From Charina bottae (taxonomy: Eukaryota; Chordata; Lepidosauria; Squamata; Charinaidae): 64,000 nucleotides of DNA. Shown here in pieces: positions 1 to 11,868 of this stretch. The stretch lies in the NCBI GenBank assembly GCA_023362775.1, contig JALMGJ010000015.1, forward strand, positions 11,233,501-11,297,500, written 5' to 3'. A program made the translations under genes and the position numbers. The notes under the pieces are model-generated. The model did no database searches. It was not told where the DNA came from and saw only the letters and a list, made by a program, of their open reading frames with translations. Numbering within the stretch: the stretch's first letter is position 1; every line of letters starts with the position of its first letter.

Positions 1-102
1 ATGTGTTAACATTGTGCCAAAACTGAGCTTGCAATTCCTCAAAAGTTGACTTCCCCTCCCGAAAGAGTTTTTCTACCTTATTCTCAAGGTGTTCCTCAAC
101 CT

Positions 103-1771
103 TTTTGTTGTTTATTCGTTCAGTCGCTTCCGACTCTTCATGACTTCATGGATCAGCCCACGCCAGAGCTTCCTGTCGGCCGTCGCCTTCCCCAGCTCCC
201 CCACGGTCGAGTCCGTCACCTCCAGAATATCATCCATCCATCTTGCTCTTGGTTGGCCCCTCTTCCTTTTGCCTTCCACTTTCCCTAGCATCAGCTTCTT
301 CTCCAGGGTATCCTGTCTTCTCATTATGTGGCCAAAGTACTTCAGTTTTGTCTTTAATATCACTCCCTCAAGTGAGCAGTCTGGCTTTATTTCCTGGAGT
401 ATGGACTGGTTTGATCTTCTTGCAGTCCAAGGCACTCTCAGAATTTTCCTCCAACACCACAGTTCAAAAGCATCTATCTTCCTTCGCTCAGCCTTCCTTA
501 TTCCAGCTCTCACAGCCATAGGTTACTACAGGGAATACCATTGCTTTAACTATGCGGACCTTTGTTGTCAGTGTGATGTCTCTGCTCTTAACTATTTTAT
601 CAAGATTTGCCATTGCTCTCCTCCCAAGAAGTAGACGTCTTCTGATTTCCTGGCTGCAGTCAGCATCTGCAGTAATCTTTGTGCCTAGAAATACAAAGTC
701 TGTCACTGCCTTCACTTTTTCTCCCTCTATTTGCCAGTGATCAATCAAGCTGGTTGCCATAATCTTGGTTTTTTTGAGGTTTAACTGCAACCCAGCTTTT
801 GCACTTTCTTCTTTCACCTTCGTCATAAGGCTCCTCAACTCCTCCTCGCTGCCAGCCATCAAAGTGGTATCATCTGCATATCTAAGATTGTTAATGTTTC
901 TTTCAGCGATTTTAACTCCAGCCTTGGATTCCTCAAGCCCAGCACATCGCATGATGTGTTCTGCATACAGGTTGAATAGGTAGGGTGAGAGTATATAGCC
1001 CTGCCGTACTCCTTTCCCAATCTTAAACCAGTCCGTTGTTCCGTGCTCTGTTCTTACCGTTGCTACTTGGTCGTTATACAGATTCCTCAGGAGGCAGACA
1101 AGATGACTTGGTATCCCCATACCACCAAGAACTTGCCACAATTTGTTATGATCCACACAGTCAAAGGCTTTAGAATAGTCAATAAAAGAGAAATAGATGT
1201 TTTTCTGAAACTCCCTGGCTTTCTCCATTATCCAGCGGATATTGGCAATTTGGTCTCTAGTTCCTCTGCCTTTTCTAAACCCAGCTTGTACATCTGGCAA
1301 TTCTCGCTCCATGAATTGCTGGAGTCTACCTTGCAAGATCTTGAGCATTACCTTACTGGCATGTGAAATAAGTGCCACTGTTCGATAGTTTGAACATTCT
1401 TTAGTGCTTCCCTTTTTTGGTATGGGGATATAAGTTGATTTTTTCCAATCTGATGGCCATTCTTGTGTTTTCCAAATTTGCTGGCATATGGCATGCATCA
1501 CCTTGACAGCATCATCTTGCAAGATTTTAAACAGTTCAGCTGGGATACCATCATCTCCTGCTGCCTTGTTATTAGCAATGCTTCTTAAGGCCCATTCAAC
1601 CTCACTCTTCAGGATGTCTGGCTCTAACTCACTGACCACACTGTCAAAGCTATCTCCAATATTATTATCCCTCCTATACAGATCTTTCGTATATTCTTGC
1701 CACCTTTTCTTGATCTCTTCTGCTTCTGTTAGGTCCTTACCATCTTTGTTTTTGATCATACCCATTTTTGT
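103..1771 (-). mobile_element. 5'-truncated RTE-BovB LINE copy
   Basis: A BovB-type non-LTR retrotransposon in reverse orientation. The 3' tail (rich in AAC/AAT on the minus strand) lies near 103-118, followed by the 3' end of ORF2, reverse transcriptase, and a 5' truncation near 1771-1800. The 8-mer CTCAACCT occurs at 95-102 and 1772-1779 and could be the target-site duplication; at 8 bp this is suggestive only. The tail reads 'KLWRGL..EVMKSRKRLN', the same tail type as the copies at 27327, 41463 and 56406. Confidence 0.88.
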
Positions 1772-1798
1772 CTCAACCTCCTCACACAAAAAAACCAC
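488..1798 (-). pseudogene. BovB reverse transcriptase, broken
   Basis: Open frame of 436 codons holding most of an RTE-clade reverse transcriptase. The palm motif FIDYSKAFD is at residues about 205-213 and the catalytic YADD at about 307-310. The enzyme would copy LINE RNA at a nicked genomic target. The N-terminal AP-type endonuclease is missing because of 5' truncation. The frame ends early: compared with the copy at 60312-61247, two bases (CG) are missing near 496-499, just after the VTYGCESW segment, and the C-terminal part continues in another frame at 112-519 (RKIDAFELWCWR... to ...KSRKRLN). The first residues, including the Met, may be flanking sequence. Not functional. Confidence 0.88.
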
Positions 1799-1808
1799 CT
1801 TCTCTTGA

Positions 1809-3556
1809 AGATGTTTTTAAAATTACTTTCTTGTTGGAAGTGGTAGAAGGCTGCTACTCCTGGTAATGGTGTCTTCCTTGGACTGATAGATTTTAGCTGC
1901 AAAAATCTAGGTAACTTCTAAATGGCACAAATGTTACTTTTATGTTTCTTTGTAGCTCTAGTTTTCTATTGTACGTCATGAGTTTTCTTTCCTCAAAACA
2001 TCTTTCTTTGGGATTTATGTGAAGTATTGAAAGCCAGGGAGCATGCAGACCATTGGAGAGACAATTATAAAAGGAAAGAAGGACATTCATACCCAGCTCA
2101 GTCTACCCATGAGTATTATATCAAAATTCTATTTTCCTTGGAAAGAAATGTTGATAGTAAAGTCTTTTCATCTAATTGAGTGTGAATTGGTATGAGAAAT
2201 ACAATAGGGGTTTTTTCCCCCCTTGCAGTGCATTACCAATTCCCCTCTAAAGCTAAGTGTAATCAGAATGACCTCAAGAAGTCATCTTATATACATATAT
2301 TATCTTCATATATTAATTTCTTAGAATTACATAGCTCAAATATACTTCCTTTTTTCCCATATTTTCTCAGTCATTAGCATCATATTTCTTGGAAATGAAA
2401 TGAAGATTTGCAACTACTTTGTCCATAAGGCAATGGGGCAAGAAATGACAAAACCAAAAATGAGTTTGTTAGAAGTTCTTCCTTCCTTCTTTGAACAAGT
2501 TGGAACAATGTGAACAAAGATGCTGTGGTATGTGTTTTCTAATGAACTCATATGATAGTGCATACAGAATTTAAAAACAAAACAATCTTTGGAGCAACTT
2601 TCTTAAATACATATATAGTAGCTCTTTGAAATAAGAGATCTCACCATTGTAAACAGAAAGAAGCATCTTCTAACTACTATGATCTTGGGCAATGGTATAT
2701 ATTCTCTTAGGGAAAAAGCTATGTTTTCTTGAAATCATAGAGTAGAGAGAGGCTGTCAGCCTATTGAGATTATGATGTTATAAACACAGCTTGGAAACTT
2801 TTTTAAAAAATGTAGTTAATTGAGGAATAGGATTATACCCGTACTGTGTATCAAAAATAGCAAATTTGTTTGTTTTAGGCAGTCTAGTTATGCTTTCATC
2901 TCCAGTTTTATTGCTCTGTTATTCCTTCCTCTCCCACTTTGACACTGTAATTTAGCACTGATCTTTCTGGATCTCTTGTAAAGTTTATGAACCTTTGAAA
3001 AACAGAGACAATCTCTGGAAGAGAGTAGCTGAATGGCACTTCAATTCTGTATGGGCACATTGTAATTACAGTGACATGAGCATTAATGTAAAGTCCACAA
3101 ACAATCCACTGTTACTAGAATTGTCCCTTACTGAATTGTAAAATGGCTTGAGATATTTTAAGAAAAGAAAGTAAGTTCTGGAAAAGGATGTGTATGTGTG
3201 TGTCTCCTTGTCTCCTTTTCCAGTATCCTCTCCAGTGTCCATAGATCAATCTATGAACACCATGAAACTGCTGGATATTTTGAGACTACACCGATCACAT
3301 AATCTAGATGATTGATAATATTTGCAAATATTTCCTACAATCATTATTATGGAGAGACATGAAAGAATGGCTGAAGGCAAAGGAAATGGCTGGTTCTGTC
3401 TCAGTGGGAGGGACAAACTGAGTGGATGTGGGTTTCAGAGCCACCAGATTCTGGAAATTTTCCATCTTTAGTTTGGAGGGGTCAGAACTGGTGTGAAATT
3501 TGGGGGTCATCTAAGATTTGTGATTCTTGTTTGAGGAACATATGACAGCCATGGCC
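1809..3556. other. AT-rich non-coding stretch
   Basis: No convincing coding sequence, RNA gene or recognisable transposon. Only short chance frames and small GT or T runs. Confidence 0.6.
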
Positions 3557-3558
3557 AG

Positions 3559-3850
3559 TGTGTGTGCGCGCGCGTGTGTGTGTGTATTATTATTTTATTT
3601 TATTTTATTTTATTTTATTTATTTTTTTATTTTATTTTATTTTATTTTATTTTATTTTATTTTATTTTATTTTATTTTATTTTATTTTATTTTATTTTAT
3701 TTTATTTTTTTATTTTATTTTATTTTATATTTTATTTTATTTTATTTTATTTTATTTTATTTTATTTTATTTTATTTTATTTTATTTTATTTTATTTTAT
3801 TTTATTTTATTTTATTTTATTTTATTTTATTTTATTTTATTTTATTTTTA
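3559..3850. repeat. (GT)n followed by (TTTTA)n microsatellite
   Basis: About 28 bp of GT/GC dinucleotides leads into about 260 bp of TTTTA repeats with a few unit-length interruptions. The array directly abuts an antisense L2-type 3' end at 3850-3890, so on the minus strand it sits where the LINE's (AAAAT)n tail would be. Predicted Phe/Ile/Leu/Tyr proteins across it are artefacts. Confidence 0.95.
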
Positions 3851-3892
3851 TAACTGCCCATCTCCCCCAACGGGGAACTCAGATCCATCTTG
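3850..3892 (-). mobile_element. L2-type LINE 3' end (short)
   Basis: The minus strand shows the GAGTTCCCC...GGGAGATGGGC pattern seen at the ends of other L2-like copies here (8248, 27808, 30640). Only the last few dozen bases remain. Confidence 0.6.
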
Positions 3893-3895
3893 TAT

Positions 3896-4480
3896 ACTAG
3901 TCATACACATTCCTGGATTGGGAGTCCCTGCTCACATTCACTCATGCCTTTTTGACTATTTGAGTTACTGCAATGTGCTCTCAAAGACCACTTGAAAGCT
4001 ATAAGTGGCCCAGAATGCATCAGGGCAGCTAATTATAGACACACATCAGTGCACCTGTGTAAGATCACTACTATGCAAGCTGCACTGCTTACCAGTAGGC
4101 ATCCAGGTGCATTCAAGGTGTTAGTCCTCAACTACAATGCCTCCGTGGCACCGGACTAGGTTATTTGTAGGACCTTCTATGTCCAATTGTCTGCGCCTGC
4201 CCAACAAGCTCAGGTAGGGTTGGCAGCCTCTGGGTCTTGTCTATTAAACAGTGCCATTTGGCTTGACCTAGGAAAATGCCTTCTTTGTCATTGTGCTATC
4301 CTATGGATCAGCATCCAGATGGTTCTGACACTTTTTTGGGAAGCCCCTGAAGCACTGGGTCTTCCCTCAGGCGCTGAATCAGGGTGCTGTGTGAGCTGTC
4401 GGTATCTATTAACATATCTGAGGTGGATTTTGGCCTGGAGTTATAGGTGTTCATATGTGTTTTCTTTCTGCTCCCACCTC
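3896..4480 (+). pseudogene. Diverged L2/CR1-like LINE, ORF2 C-terminus
   Basis: Strongly decayed copy of the C-terminal third of the L2-type reverse transcriptase protein found at 8418-10094. Across shifted frames one can read counterparts of the SYCN segment, the 'HWLPV..RVHFKVLV..FKALNG' block (about 4085-4150) and the 'AFFVIVPILWN' block (about 4275-4310). Many indels and stops; an old insertion. Confidence 0.72.
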
Positions 4481-5781
4481 TCTTTCTGGATTGTTATGAT
4501 TTGTATTTTTTGTTGTTGTTTTTGTTTTTAAGGCTGTTTGGTCACCCAAGTTCATTTGGTAAGTGAATGACCATATAAATTGAATAACATAAATAATTCA
4601 GGGACTTTCCTTTATATCTAGGTAACTTTAAGTAACACTCGAAGGGCTGCTTAACTCCACTGTGTGTGTAATTGTGCAAATGAAAAAAAAACATTGTAAA
4701 TGAACTGCAGAACTGAAGTTTATATTTGCCAGCACAGTGTAATGTAGGGTGGTGGACTTGAATCAGTGAGACTGATTGAAGCTCAGTTCCCTATTCAAAC
4801 AGGAATTCATACGTTTGAGAAATATTCCTGTTTAGCCCAACCCCTTAAAAGGGGACAACTTAAAAGGAATCCTCTACATAAGATGAAAATCTGAATTCTA
4901 GCCAAGTAACCGAGAAATCAGATAAGTAACATTTTAAGATATAAACTCTGCTCAGTTTCTAAAAAAATAAATTTACACTTCATAGAGCTGAAATGATTTT
5001 TTTTTTTTTTTGGTGAAAATCATTTTATCTGTTGGCTATTCTACCTAATGTGCCAAAAACTGTAGCAAAGTTCTTTTCCATAATCTACTCATTGAGATAG
5101 TTAGATCTCTGTATTTTGAATTTTTTTTTCCAAATGTTTTTCCCCAATTCTGCTGTCCCTGCTTACTGCCCTCATCTACAAAAAATATTCTTTTCCACAT
5201 CTACATCTACTCATTTCTTTTCAGTTATTGTTATATCTAGTGTGTTGTGTCATAGTTGACAATAAGTTTGTATGTGAAAATGCCATAAATGTTTAACACC
5301 ATCATTTTCAACAATTTTTCAATTTTGTGATTATACTACATTTGGGAAACTAAGAAATTATAATTTTTGCACAGATGTCAATGGATCATTCTGGCTTCTC
5401 TATTACGATGCTGTTTATAGTCAGTCTGAGCAATTTTGTTGCATTTAATAATTATGCGATCCATGGTTTCATCTTTTCCTTTACAAAGTCTTAATTTGCA
5501 GCTGTTTGATACATGTTGAATCCTTGATTTTATCACGTCTGTTTGCAGTGCTTGTTCTTGAATTACAAAAATTTATTCTTTTGTTTCCTTCTTTATGGTG
5601 CCAGCTTGTAACTATTGCCAGTTCCTGGTACTGTTCACTTTATTTTCAGTTTTTTATTTTAATATATTGGCTACATAATGGCTTACTTCTCCAGTTTTCT
5701 AAACAGTTTCCCACATTCACCTTTATAGACTTTTTTTCTTCTTCTGCTACTTTCAGGATGTTTTCTTTGCAAACTGTGAAG
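4481..5781. other. AT-rich non-coding stretch
   Basis: Nothing recognisable apart from short A/T runs near 4682 and 4999. Confidence 0.6.
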
Positions 5782-5937
5782 TATTTATATTTATTTATAT
5801 TTATATTTATATTTATATTTATATTTATATTTATATTTATTTATATTTATATTTATATTTATATTTATATTTATATTTATATTTATATTTATATTTATAT
5901 TTATATTTATATTTATATTTATATTTATATTATTTAT
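5782..5937. repeat. (TATTTA)n hexanucleotide array
   Basis: About 155 bp of a near-perfect 6-bp unit with occasional 4-bp units. The same motif class recurs at 25804-25948 and 27670-27807, in both cases next to an L2 3' end; no LINE end is evident here. Confidence 0.95.
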
Positions 5938-6224
5938 CTTTGCTTGTCCTGGCATAATCATTTACTTGACATTTTTCTTTAACTCTCCATTTTGCCTGCA
6001 AATTAACATTTTACTATTATTGTTATTACCTTGTATTTTTGTTTTTCTGTTTGTTTCCTATGCAGCTTAATTTATTTAAGTGGCTATTAACACCCAATGT
6101 TAAAAAATACTTAATTTATTTATTAACTCAAATAATTGAGTAAAAGACAATAAATGAAGCAAAGAAATACATAAAAACCACAAATAAATAATGTTCATTA
6201 TTAATCATAAATGTATCATTAGAC

Positions 6225-6475
6225 CAGGGCTTTCCAAACTGTGTGTTGCGACACAATACTGTGTCGCCTTGGGGCCCCAAGTGTGTTGCCTCCCTGCCGG
6301 AACCGAGGGCATTTTTGGGGTCCCCAGAGCCTGCCATTTCATGCTGTGGTGCCAACCCGGAAGTGTCGCCACCGGTGCTTCCAGGTTTTTGTGTGCCGCA
6401 GCAGCGGTGGCACTTCCAGGTTTTTGTGCGCTGGCTGTTGGTGTGTCGCCAATGGCAAAAGTTTGGAAAGCTCTG
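6225..6475. mobile_element. hAT-type non-autonomous DNA transposon (251 bp)
   Basis: Terminal inverted repeats: CAGGGCTTTCCAAACT at the left and AGTTTGGAAAGCTCTG at the right. A perfect 8-bp target duplication CATTAGAC flanks it (6217-6224 and 6476-6483), the hAT hallmark. The inside is GC-rich with repeated 'CTTCCGGG/CTTCCAGG' segments; no transposase. Related in its ends to the element at 63428-63703. Confidence 0.92.
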
Positions 6476-6646
6476 CATTAGACAATATTTGAAGTTAAGG
6501 TTGGCCTAGAATAAAAGACTTTTACTAGTGGCCATGGTAGAGAAGTGGAAAAGTCTCGTTGCCATGCATTCTTTTTTATATATATATAAATTTTATTAAA
6601 AGTTTTACAAATAACATAAAAACTAACATAAACTAATAAGGAGTAA

Positions 6647-6717
6647 AAGGAAAGGAAAGGAAAGGAAAGGAAAGGAAAGGAAAGGAAAGGAAAGGAAAGG
6701 AAAGGAAAGGAAAGGAA
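6647..6717. repeat. (GGAAA)n pentanucleotide array
   Basis: Roughly 14 near-perfect copies of the 5-bp unit, lying in the 3' region of the L1 remnant. Confidence 0.95.
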
Positions 6718-6965
6718 GTTTCTGATTTATTCTGCAGCAAATATAAATACAATTACAAAATTAACTCTTGGTCTATGATTGCAAAAAATGCTCACTTTTT
6801 TCTATTGTCCAGTATTTTTTCCTAATCATTAAAACCACAAATCATAAGTACATTTTGTTTTGTTTCATGCAAAATGTTTATAAGGAGTTTCCAGTCAGCC
6901 ATAAATGTAGATGTTGTTTTTTTCTTTAATCAAAGAAGTTAATTTAGCCATCTCCACAAGTTCCT

Positions 6966-7689
6966 TCATACCAGCCATTCCTCCACTGTGGGTAGTATTG
7001 AACCTTTCCACTTTAGAACATATAATAATCTCGCTGCTGTTGTCATATATAAAAACACGGTTCCATGACTTTTTTCTAATTGCCTGTCTATGAATCCCAA
7101 AAGAAAAGTCTCTGGTTTCAATTGTACTTTAACCTTTAAAATCTTCTGGATTAATGTACTGTACGTATTTGTATCCATTTTTTTAGCTTTTTTACATAAC
7201 CACCAAGCATGGTAAAATGTCCCTTCATGTTGTTCAGATTTCCAACAAAGATTCGAAGTACTATGGTTGTTGTGGGTCTTCCGGGCTGTCTTCCGGGCTG
7301 TATAAATATTCGAAGTACTGTTATACATTCTAGACAATTTCTCTGATGACAGATACCAACGATACATCATTTTATAAAAATTTCTTTAAGGCGAGAACGT
7401 AATGTAAATTTCAGTCCTTTCAACCACATATTTTCCCATTGATCTATTTGTGTATTATAGCCAATTTTTTTAGCCCACTTCATCATATATTCTTTCACTT
7501 GTTCTTCTTCCTCTCATATTTCAGCAAAAGTGTATACATTTTAGCAATAGCATGGTCATCATTAGTACATAATTCTATTTCAAACTCGGTCTTACTTTGT
7601 TGAAAACCATAAAATCTTTTATCCACTTTAAACCTTTCTGATAATTGAAAATAAGAAAGCCATTGACATGAATATCCTTCTGTTGTCAA
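6966..7689 (-). pseudogene. L1 ORF2 C-terminal region, broken
   Basis: Two disjoint frames (7495-7689 and 6966-7370). The first reads 'SYFQLSERFKVDKRFYGF' with 'AKMYTLLL', typical of the post-RT domain of vertebrate L1 ORF2. The second has a Cys...His...Trp...Cys pattern (LCWKSEQHEGTFYHAWWLC) and 'KPETFLLG', which match the C-terminal cysteine motif region. The stretch ARKTARKTHNNH inside the second frame comes from the 45-bp insertion, not from L1. Intact enzyme excluded. Confidence 0.75.
7263..7307. mobile_element. 45-bp Penelope-like 3' fragment insertion
   Basis: Flanked by a perfect 12-bp direct repeat ATTCGAAGTACT (7251-7262 and 7308-7319). It shares GTTGTGGGTCTTCCGGGCTGT with the foldback at 40268-40523 and contains an internal repeat of TCTTCCGGGCTGT. 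Read as a minimal retro-insertion of the end of that family into an L1 copy. Confidence 0.75.
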
Positions 7690-7944
7690 ATCTTCTCATG
7701 TTTTCATTTTACAATCCCCTTGAGAAAATTTGAGTACATCATGGTAGGTTAACCATTTAGGTTTACTTATCATTTCTTCTCTATAAAATGCTTCTTGTGC
7801 TGAAAACCACAAAGATGTTTAGGCAAAACCTAAATTTATATTTCTTCCATACTCTAAGTATAGCCTGTCTGACTGAAATTGTGAGATAAAGAATGTATAT
7901 TTTATAGTAACTATGGTTTTTTATTATTAGTAGTAGTATTTTAT

Positions 7945-8097
7945 TGTTTGATTGAAATTGCGAGCCAGCTGCAACGAAATTTCATTCTATTGTGCACTTG
8001 GTGTATAGTGTATAGTGGGATGACAATAAAGTTTCTATTCTATTCTATTCTATTCTATTCTATTCTATTCTATTCTATTCTATTCTATTCTATTCTA
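7945..8097 (+). mobile_element. LINE 3' end with (TTCTA)n tail
   Basis: The segment with CAACGAAATTTCATTC, GTGCACTTG and GACAATAAAG resembles the 3' untranslated end of CR1/L2-superfamily LINEs. It runs straight into (TTCTA)n at 8033-8097, i.e. the AATAG class known to be seeded by a CR1-L3 LINE in snakes. The coding part is absent. Confidence 0.7.
8033..8097. repeat. (TTCTA)n / (AATAG)n microsatellite
   Basis: About 13 near-perfect pentamers starting immediately after the LINE's AATAAAG end. Confidence 0.95.
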
Positions 8098-8247
8098 ATG
8101 GTTTTTAAAGTCTACATTCACCTTAGCTTTATTGTACCATAGATATCCATGCCATCCAAATCTCAGATGATGACCTTCTAAATCCAGTAACCACCTTCTT
8201 CTTAACAAGACCCACTCTTTCATCCAAACTAAACAGCAGGCAGCAAA

Positions 8248-10108
8248 GATTTATTTATTTTATTATTTCAATTTATTCCCTGCCCATCTCCCATACAAGG
8301 GACTCTGGGCGGGTTACAATAATCAAAGGTTAAAAACTATACAATAAAAGTCTCTAAAAATACAATATAAATAGATAAAATTCAAGATGGATAGGGATTG
8401 TAGCGTAGATCGTATTGCTACGGGGCTAGCCAACCCCAGGAGGCACTACTGCCTCTGTTGTCCCAGGCCTGGTGGCAGAGCCAGGTCTTAAGGGCCTTCC
8501 AAAAGGCCAGGAGTGAAGGGGCCAGTCTCACCTCCGGGGGCAAGATGTTCCATAAGGCGGGCACTATCGCAGAGAAGGCACGCCTCCTGGACCCCGCTAG
8601 ATGGAATTCTCTTGTTGAGAGGGTCCGGAGCATGCCCTCCCTGCATGCACGGGTGGGGCAGGCCGATGTTATCGGGACGAGACGGTTCCTCAGGTGTCCT
8701 GGCCCTATGCCATTTAGGGCTTTAAAGGTAATCACCAACACCTTGAAGTGGACCCGGAAGCAAACTGGTAACCAATGTAGCTCGTGAAGCAGAGGTGTTA
8801 TATGAGCCGATCTCCTGGCACCCATAACTGCTCGCACCGCCGCATTCTGAACCAGCTGAAGCTTCTGGATACTCTTCAAAGGTAGCCCCATGTAGAGCGC
8901 ATTACAGTAGTCTATATGGGAGATGACAAGGGCGTGAGTGACTGATCGGAGGGCCTCCTGATCCAGGAAAGGGTGTAACTGGCGCACAACTCGCAGTTGT
9001 GCAAAGGCCCTCCTGGCCACAACTGCCACCTGCTCTTCGAGCAGGAGTCGCAAGTCCAGGAGGACCCCCAGGTTCCGCACTGGATCCGAGTGAGGTAGTG
9101 CAACCCCACCCAGAACCAAAGATGACAACTTCCCGGATTTAGGGGGGCCATCAATCCACAGCCACTCCGTCTTACCAGGGTTCAGTTGAAGCCTGTTGTT
9201 CCCCATCCAGACCCCCACAGACTCCAGACACTGAGATAAGGCATTGACTGCATCACCTACTTCACCCGGGATGGAGATGTATAACTGGGTATCATCAGCA
9301 TATTGGTGATACCTCATCCCATAGTGATGGATGATCTCACCCAGTGGCTTCATGTAGATGTTGAATAGGAGAGGAGAGAGAACTGACCCCTGCGGAACCC
9401 CACAAATCAGGGGTCGCGGGTCAGCTCTCTCCTCCCCTATCAACACCGACTGGGAACGGCCCTGGAGGAAGGAGGCGAACCAGCGCAGAACTACGCCGCC
9501 CACCCCCAACTCCCCAAGCTGTCCCAAAAGTATACCGTGGTCGACGGTATCGAAAGCCGCTGAGAGATCTGAGAGAGCCAGGATGGACGCACTCCCTCCA
9601 TCCCACTCTCGCCAGAGATCGTCCATTAGCGCGACCAATGCGGTCTCTGTCCCATATCCCGGACTGAAACCTGACTGGAAGGGGTCTAGATAATCCGTTT
9701 CATCCAGAATTCTCTGGAGTTGCCACGCCACCACCTTCTCAACCACCTTTCCCAAAAAGGGAAGGTGGGAGACTGGGCAAAAATTGCCCAGGATAGTAGG
9801 GTCCAGGGATGGCTTCTTGAGGAGGGGGTGTACCAGCGCCTCCTTGAAGGCCGCCGGGAACACTCCCTCACTCAAGGACAAATTAATCAGTGCCTGGACC
9901 CAACCACATGACACCTCACTGGCTGATTTCACCAGCCAGGAGGGACATGGGTCAAGTTGGCATGTGGTGGCATTCACAGTCCAGAGGATCCTGTCTACTT
10001 CATCAGGCCCAACAGGATCAAACTGTTCCCAGATAACATGGTAGGTACGAGCCCCTGGCATCTCCACAGATCCTGTCTCACACTTGGAGTCCAACTCAGA
10101 ATGAATCT
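8248..10108 (-). mobile_element. 5'-truncated L2/CR1-like LINE
   Basis: Reverse orientation. The 3' end near 8248-8330 has an AATAAA-rich tail and the ACCCGCCCAGAGTCCC...GGGAGATGGGC signature, then a single long ORF2 frame. It begins abruptly near 10108, so the endonuclease half and 5' UTR are missing. It looks the best preserved of the L2-type copies in the window. Confidence 0.88.
8418..10094 (-). pseudogene. L2-type reverse transcriptase ORF (open, N-terminus missing)
   Basis: Uninterrupted 558-codon frame. The reverse transcriptase block DLSAAFDTVDH lies at residues about 176-186, GVPQGSVLSP at about 232-241, the catalytic YADD at about 265-268, and the conserved C-terminal 'HWLPV' and 'ALWN.LP' blocks follow. 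The family also has an N-terminal AP endonuclease domain, absent here because of 5' truncation, so the protein could not mobilise itself. The Met at 10094 is only the first in frame. The lack of stops over 1.7 kb suggests a fairly young insertion. Confidence 0.85.
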
Positions 10109-11530
10109 AGTATAGTTTCAAATCTGGTAAGCCAATCCTCCTCTTTCCTTCGCACCTTGTAGTACCTTATACAGTATTTAACTTGTGGTTATTACCCTTG
10201 CCATACAAATTTATTTTCATGCATTCTCATGAGATTAAATAATAGCTAAGCTTAGGTGAGTATTACCTGAAAACACTCTCATGTTTTGACTGCATTTCAA
10301 AGTTCCTAAAAGATTTGTTTTCTCTGTGGATGTGCATTATGCAATAACCCGGTGCCATAATTCCCTCTTGTTTCTGAAAGAGAACTGTTTTGCCCTGAGC
10401 TCACGGTGCCATGCTTAAGAGGTGTAATAATTCATTTGGTATCTTTAGCACTGAAGGCAGGCATCATTTTGGAATTCATTACATTTCATAGCTATTATGT
10501 AGCCCATAAAATTGAATACCATAATACTCTGATTGCAGGTTAAATCCAAGTTTAAAAACAGCCCAAAGAAGTACAAAGCCTCTGTAAAATCAGTTTTATC
10601 ACTCTGTTATTCTTATCATCAACGATATAGTCTAATGTGTTTCCCATAATTCTGAAAGTAAGCATTATGGTTGTTTTTTTATCACTGTGTGTTACCAGCA
10701 AATAGACAAGATAGATTCTGTTGTCATATACAGCATAAATCCAGAATAATTCCCTTAACCTCCCTTTTTTTTATAGTAGGAACAAAACTAGCAGAAAATA
10801 TGATCTCAGAAAGGGAAATGCTCACATTTACTTTTGCACATGTTTGGTCTTTTCAGAGGAGCCAAAGAATATATGGTGCAAGACATTATTAGAGGCATGA
10901 TTTTTTAAAAATTAAACCTAGGAACTACAGGGTCATATTACCACTTTTCATACTTGACACAGCAATTTGGTTCGTTAAACTTTAACCTTGTTTTGCCAGT
11001 TATACTGCCATGTGATAAAGAGTGAATGAAATGATAGTCCGTGTCTGCTTGCCATTCCACATGTCAGCCGGTGCTACCTCTGACCTTTAGACATTCAGTT
11101 GAACATGCACATATCTTAGAACTCTGCCTCTTAAGCATTTGCAACCATTTGGGTTGTTCTAAGGGCATTAAACTTATAAATATAAAATTCTTACTTTGTA
11201 CCCCATTTGCTGCTGTCAGAAATGGAACTGGTGTATGCAGCGACCTTGGTATCTGGCTTGAGTACATGGTCCTGCCACAATTAAAAAAAGAATTCCAGGA
11301 AATCCTGAATACAGATTAAGGGATGCCAAATGCGAGCAGTGTAATATAAAATTGGAATCCATGCAGAATAGGATTTGTAAGGGCATTCTCCAAAGCTGGG
11401 GGAAAAGTAGGATTTTTTCAAAAACATGGCAGAGGAGGATCTGAAGGACATTTCAGCTATTTCTAAATCTCTTAAGCAAGGTGCCAGTCCATCCATTAGG
11501 AATCCGTGAGAAAAGGATCACACTCCTCAC
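10109..11530. other. Non-coding stretch without recognised repeats
   Basis: No supported gene. The part at about 10260-10520 and 10960-11280 is of more balanced composition and repeat-free, and might be conserved non-coding DNA; this cannot be judged from one sequence. Confidence 0.4.
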
Positions 11531-11539
11531 ACAGACCCT

Positions 11540-11826
11540 ATCTTAAGGTTGTGTAGAGATATATGTAGATAATATTGAAGGAGGTACACAGGAACAGTTG
11601 AATAAAGAATAGAAACCACTCAGTCATGGGGAAGGAGAAGGCATGAGGAAGAAATTAAAGAATAACTTTGCCTTGAGTCAGTTTAAAATAAGAGGGGACA
11701 GAGGGAAATGCTGGCAGCTTTCAAGATTTTGTTATTATAGCCTAAAACAATAAAGTAGCATTCCTGGAATCCTTGCTCTTTCTATTTTCTGACCTGGTCT
11801 ACCTCCAAAGGCTGACATATATTCAC
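11540..11826 (+). mobile_element. Solo-LTR-like repeat, copy 1
   Basis: Shares with the copies at 19255, 19880, 37105 and 51490 the block 'CAAGATTtTGTTAtTAtAGCC', an AATAAAG-like polyadenylation signal, 'CCTGACCTGGTCT' and an end at GGCTGACA. This organisation (terminal ...CA, polyA signal before the end) is typical of a retroviral-type LTR. No internal genes are present. Left boundary approximate. Confidence 0.5.
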
Positions 11827-11868
11827 CAATAAGTGAAGGCTGGCATTTATTTATTTATTTATTTAGAC

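Larger units (their letters stand above)
6576..7875 (-). mobile_element. L1-type LINE fragment
   Basis: The minus strand carries broken pieces of L1 ORF2 downstream of reverse transcriptase and an A/T-rich 3' region near 6580-6640. It is interrupted by a (GGAAA)n array (6647-6717) and by a 45-bp insertion with target duplication (7263-7307). Confidence 0.75.

Noticed and set aside
3527..3995. Long Phe/Ile/Leu/Tyr frames in three phases
   Set aside because: They translate the (TTTTA)n microsatellite; any frame is open there.
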